NCBI GenBank assembly: GCA_949288405.1
Contig: CASEKM010000132.1
Location: 1 to 5,042, forward strand
Source of the DNA: an uncultured bacterium
GTDB taxonomy: Bacteria > Bacillota > Clostridia > Oscillospirales > Oscillospiraceae
Direction: 5' to 3'
DNA: 5,042 bases
In this document: one piece after another, positions 3,651 through 5,042 of the stretch
How the letters are laid out: the number at the start of each line of letters is the position of its first letter
Numbering within the stretch: the stretch's first letter is position 1
Made by a program: the position numbers and the translations under genes
The notes under the pieces: generated by a model
What the model saw: the letters and a program-made list of their open reading frames with translations, nothing else
The model's database searches: none
Told to the model about the DNA's origin: nothing

Positions 3651-4955
3651 ATGCTGGACATTAAATTTATCCGCGAAAACCCCGACGTGGTCAAGGAGAA
3701 CATCAAGAAGAAATTCCAGGACCAGAAGCTCCCCCTGGTGGACGAGGTGCTGGAGCTGGACAAGGAAAACCGGGCCGTCATGGCCGAGGCCCAGGAGCTG
3801 CGCTCCGCCCGGAACGCCCTGTCCAAGCAGGTGGGCATCCTCATAGGCCAGTCCAAGAAGGACCCCTCCAAGCTGGCGGAGGCCGAGGAGGCCAAGGCCA
3901 AGGTGAAGGCCAACGCCGACCGTCTGGCCGAGCTGGAGGCCAAGGAGACCGAGCTGGCCCAGAAGATCCGCAAGATCATGCTGGTCATCCCCAACATCAT
4001 CGACCCCTCCGTGCCCATCGGCCCCGACGACAGCTGCAACGTGGAGGTCCAGCGCTTCGGCGAGCCCGTGGTGCCCGACTTTGAGATCCCCTACCACACC
4101 CAGATCATGGAGTCCTTCAACGGCATCGACATGGACGCCGCCGGCCGGGTGTCCGGCAACGGCTTCTACTACCTCATGGGCGATATCGCCCGCATCCATG
4201 AGGGGGTGCTGGCCTACGCCCGGGACTTTATGATCAACAAGGGCTTCACCTTCTGCATCCCCCCCTTCATGATCCACGGCAACGTGGTGGAGGGCGTCAT
4301 GTCCCAAACCGAGATGGACGCCATGATGTACAAGATCGAGGGCGAGGATCTGTACCTGATCGGCACCTCGGAGCACTCCATGATCGGCAAGTTCATCGAC
4401 CAGATCATCCCCGAGGAGTCCCTGCCCCAGACCCTCACCTCCTACTCCCCTTGCTTTCGGAAGGAGAAGGGCGCCCACGGCATCGAGGAGCGGGGCGTCT
4501 ACCGCATCCACCAGTTTGAGAAGCAGGAGATGATCGTGGTCTGCAAGCCCGAGGACTCCATGAAGTGGTACGAGCAGATGTGGCGCTACTCCGTGGAGCT
4601 GTTCCGCTCTCTGGACATCCCTGTGCGCCAGCTGGAGTGCTGCTCCGGCGACCTGGCCGACCTGAAGGTGAAGTCCTGCGACATCGAGGCCTGGTCCCCC
4701 CGCCAGCAGAAGTACTTCGAGGTGTGCTCCTGCTCCAACCTGGGCGACGCCCAGGCCCGCCGCCTGAAGATGCGCGTCAAGGGGGCCGACGGCCGCATGT
4801 ATCTGCCCCACACCCTGAACAACACCGTGGTGGCCCCGCCCCGCATGCTCATCGCCTTCCTGGAGAACAACCTCCAGGCCGATGGCTCCGTGAAGATCCC
4901 CGAGGCCCTGCGGCCCTATGTGGGCGGCATGGAGGTCCTGGTGCCTAAGAAGTAA
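3651..4955 (+). CDS. serS: Seryl-tRNA synthetase (class II), divergent type
   Basis: This 434-residue enzyme activates serine with ATP and charges tRNA-Ser (and tRNA-Sec where present) in the cytoplasm. Residues 1-110 form the usual N-terminal helical hairpin that grips the tRNA's long variable arm (MLDIKFIRENPDVV start, then Lys/Glu-rich heptads). The class II core follows: the serine-site TSE (239-241), motif 2 CFRKEKGAHGIEERGVYRIHQ (268-288), KSCDIEAWSPRQQKYFEVCS (341-360), CSNLGDAQARR (361-371) and motif 3 HTLNNTVVAPPRMLIAFLEN (387-406, arginine R398). Length and domain order are normal. Several motifs differ from the textbook bacterial form (TAEV, EAGSAGRDTRGL, HTLNGSGLAVGR), although the key Thr/Glu and Arg positions remain. 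A functional housekeeping enzyme of a divergent subtype is most likely. TAAGGAG 9 nt upstream supports the start. Confidence 0.96.
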   Translation: MLDIKFIRENPDVVKENIKKKFQDQKLPLVDEVLELDKENRAVMAEAQELRSARNALSKQVGILIGQSKKDPSKLAEAEEAKAKVKANADRLAELEAKETELAQKIRKIMLVIPNIIDPSVPIGPDDSCNVEVQRFGEPVVPDFEIPYHTQIMESFNGIDMDAAGRVSGNGFYYLMGDIARIHEGVLAYARDFMINKGFTFCIPPFMIHGNVVEGVMSQTEMDAMMYKIEGEDLYLIGTSEHSMIGKFIDQIIPEESLPQTLTSYSPCFRKEKGAHGIEERGVYRIHQFEKQEMIVVCKPEDSMKWYEQMWRYSVELFRSLDIPVRQLECCSGDLADLKVKSCDIEAWSPRQQKYFEVCSCSNLGDAQARRLKMRVKGADGRMYLPHTLNNTVVAPPRMLIAFLENNLQADGSVKIPEALRPYVGGMEVLVPKK

Positions 4956-4973
4956 GTCTTTTCCCGGGGTGTT

Positions 4974-5037
4974 TCGCCGCTCCGGCGGCGAGCTTCTTTC
5001 TGGATGCCCAGAAAGAAGCCAAAGAGGCACCAGGGGG
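4974..5037 (+). repeat. Two-hairpin repeat element, copy B
   Basis: Hairpin 1 is TCGCCGC-TCCG-GCGGCGA (4974-4991). It abuts hairpin 2: GCTTCTTTCTGG (4992-5003), loop ATGC, CCAGAAAGAAGC (5008-5019), a perfect 12-bp stem. The tail CAAAGAGGCACCA plus a G run ends at 5037, and the element may continue past the window. It starts 19 nt after the serS stop and mirrors copy A at 2920-2980 in order, stem length, loop length and tail. No T-tract follows. Confidence 0.85.
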
Positions 5038-5042
5038 TGTCC

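Noticed and set aside
3427..3846. Open frame of 139 codons overlapping the start of serS
   Set aside because: Its first half is repeat DNA and parS, its second half is a frame-shifted shadow of serS, and no Shine-Dalgarno precedes it.
3573..5030. Long open frame of 485 codons on the minus strand across serS
   Set aside because: It lies antisense to an unmistakable SerRS, is dominated by His/Gly/Leu/Val from GC-rich codon complements, and has no domain or ribosome binding site. It is a shadow of serS.
4956..5042. Copy B of the two-hairpin element as the serS terminator
   Set aside because: The stems are strong, but no T-rich tract follows either hairpin within the window, so a rho-independent terminator is not supported.
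1..5042. CRISPR array, phage or conjugative genes
   Set aside because: There are no regularly spaced direct repeats and no integrase, capsid or relaxase motifs. All large genes are chromosomal housekeeping or segregation functions.

Overview
This window is part of a GC-rich bacterial chromosome. The gene content and order are a C-terminal noc/parB-like fragment, then parA (soj), parB (spo0J), a small membrane protein and serS. This is the arrangement usually found beside oriC in Firmicutes. The high GC content, the strong AGGAGG-type ribosome binding sites and the many short palindromic intergenic repeats fit a GC-rich Clostridia lineage of the gut (Oscillospiraceae / Flavonifractor-like). 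That placement is inference, because no marker here fixes the species.

Layout. Bases 1-189 are the last 62 codons of a Noc/ParB-family gene. Its final codons contain a parS site, and a rho-independent terminator follows at 210-237. A second parS (248-263) and a sigma-A-like promoter (305-333) precede parA (409-1173). ParA and parB (1414-2307) are separated by about 240 bp that behaves like a small non-autonomous repeat element: imperfect 23-bp terminal inverted repeats enclosing several hairpins. ParB overlaps by 8 bp a gene for a single-pass membrane coiled-coil protein of unknown function (2300-2905). Bases 2906-3650 hold no credible gene. They are packed with palindromes, including a two-hairpin element, a long-stem structure, a nested 77-bp palindrome, a possible pseudoknot and a third parS (3576-3591). 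SerS (3651-4955) follows, and a second copy of the two-hairpin element (4974-5037) starts just after its stop.

How it works together. ParB loads on the three parS sites and ParA acts on the ParB-DNA complex to segregate and organise the origin region. The Noc-like protein is a ParB paralogue that usually couples division to nucleoid position. The membrane protein is translationally linked to parB, so it may connect this system to the envelope; that is inference from position and topology only. SerS is a housekeeping seryl-tRNA synthetase with divergent catalytic motifs.

The most unusual signal is the pair of two-hairpin elements downstream of the membrane-protein gene and of serS. Their stems differ at six base pairs, yet each is perfectly complementary, with the same 12-bp stem and 4-nt loop geometry and the same flanks. 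This looks like compensatory change that preserves a structure.
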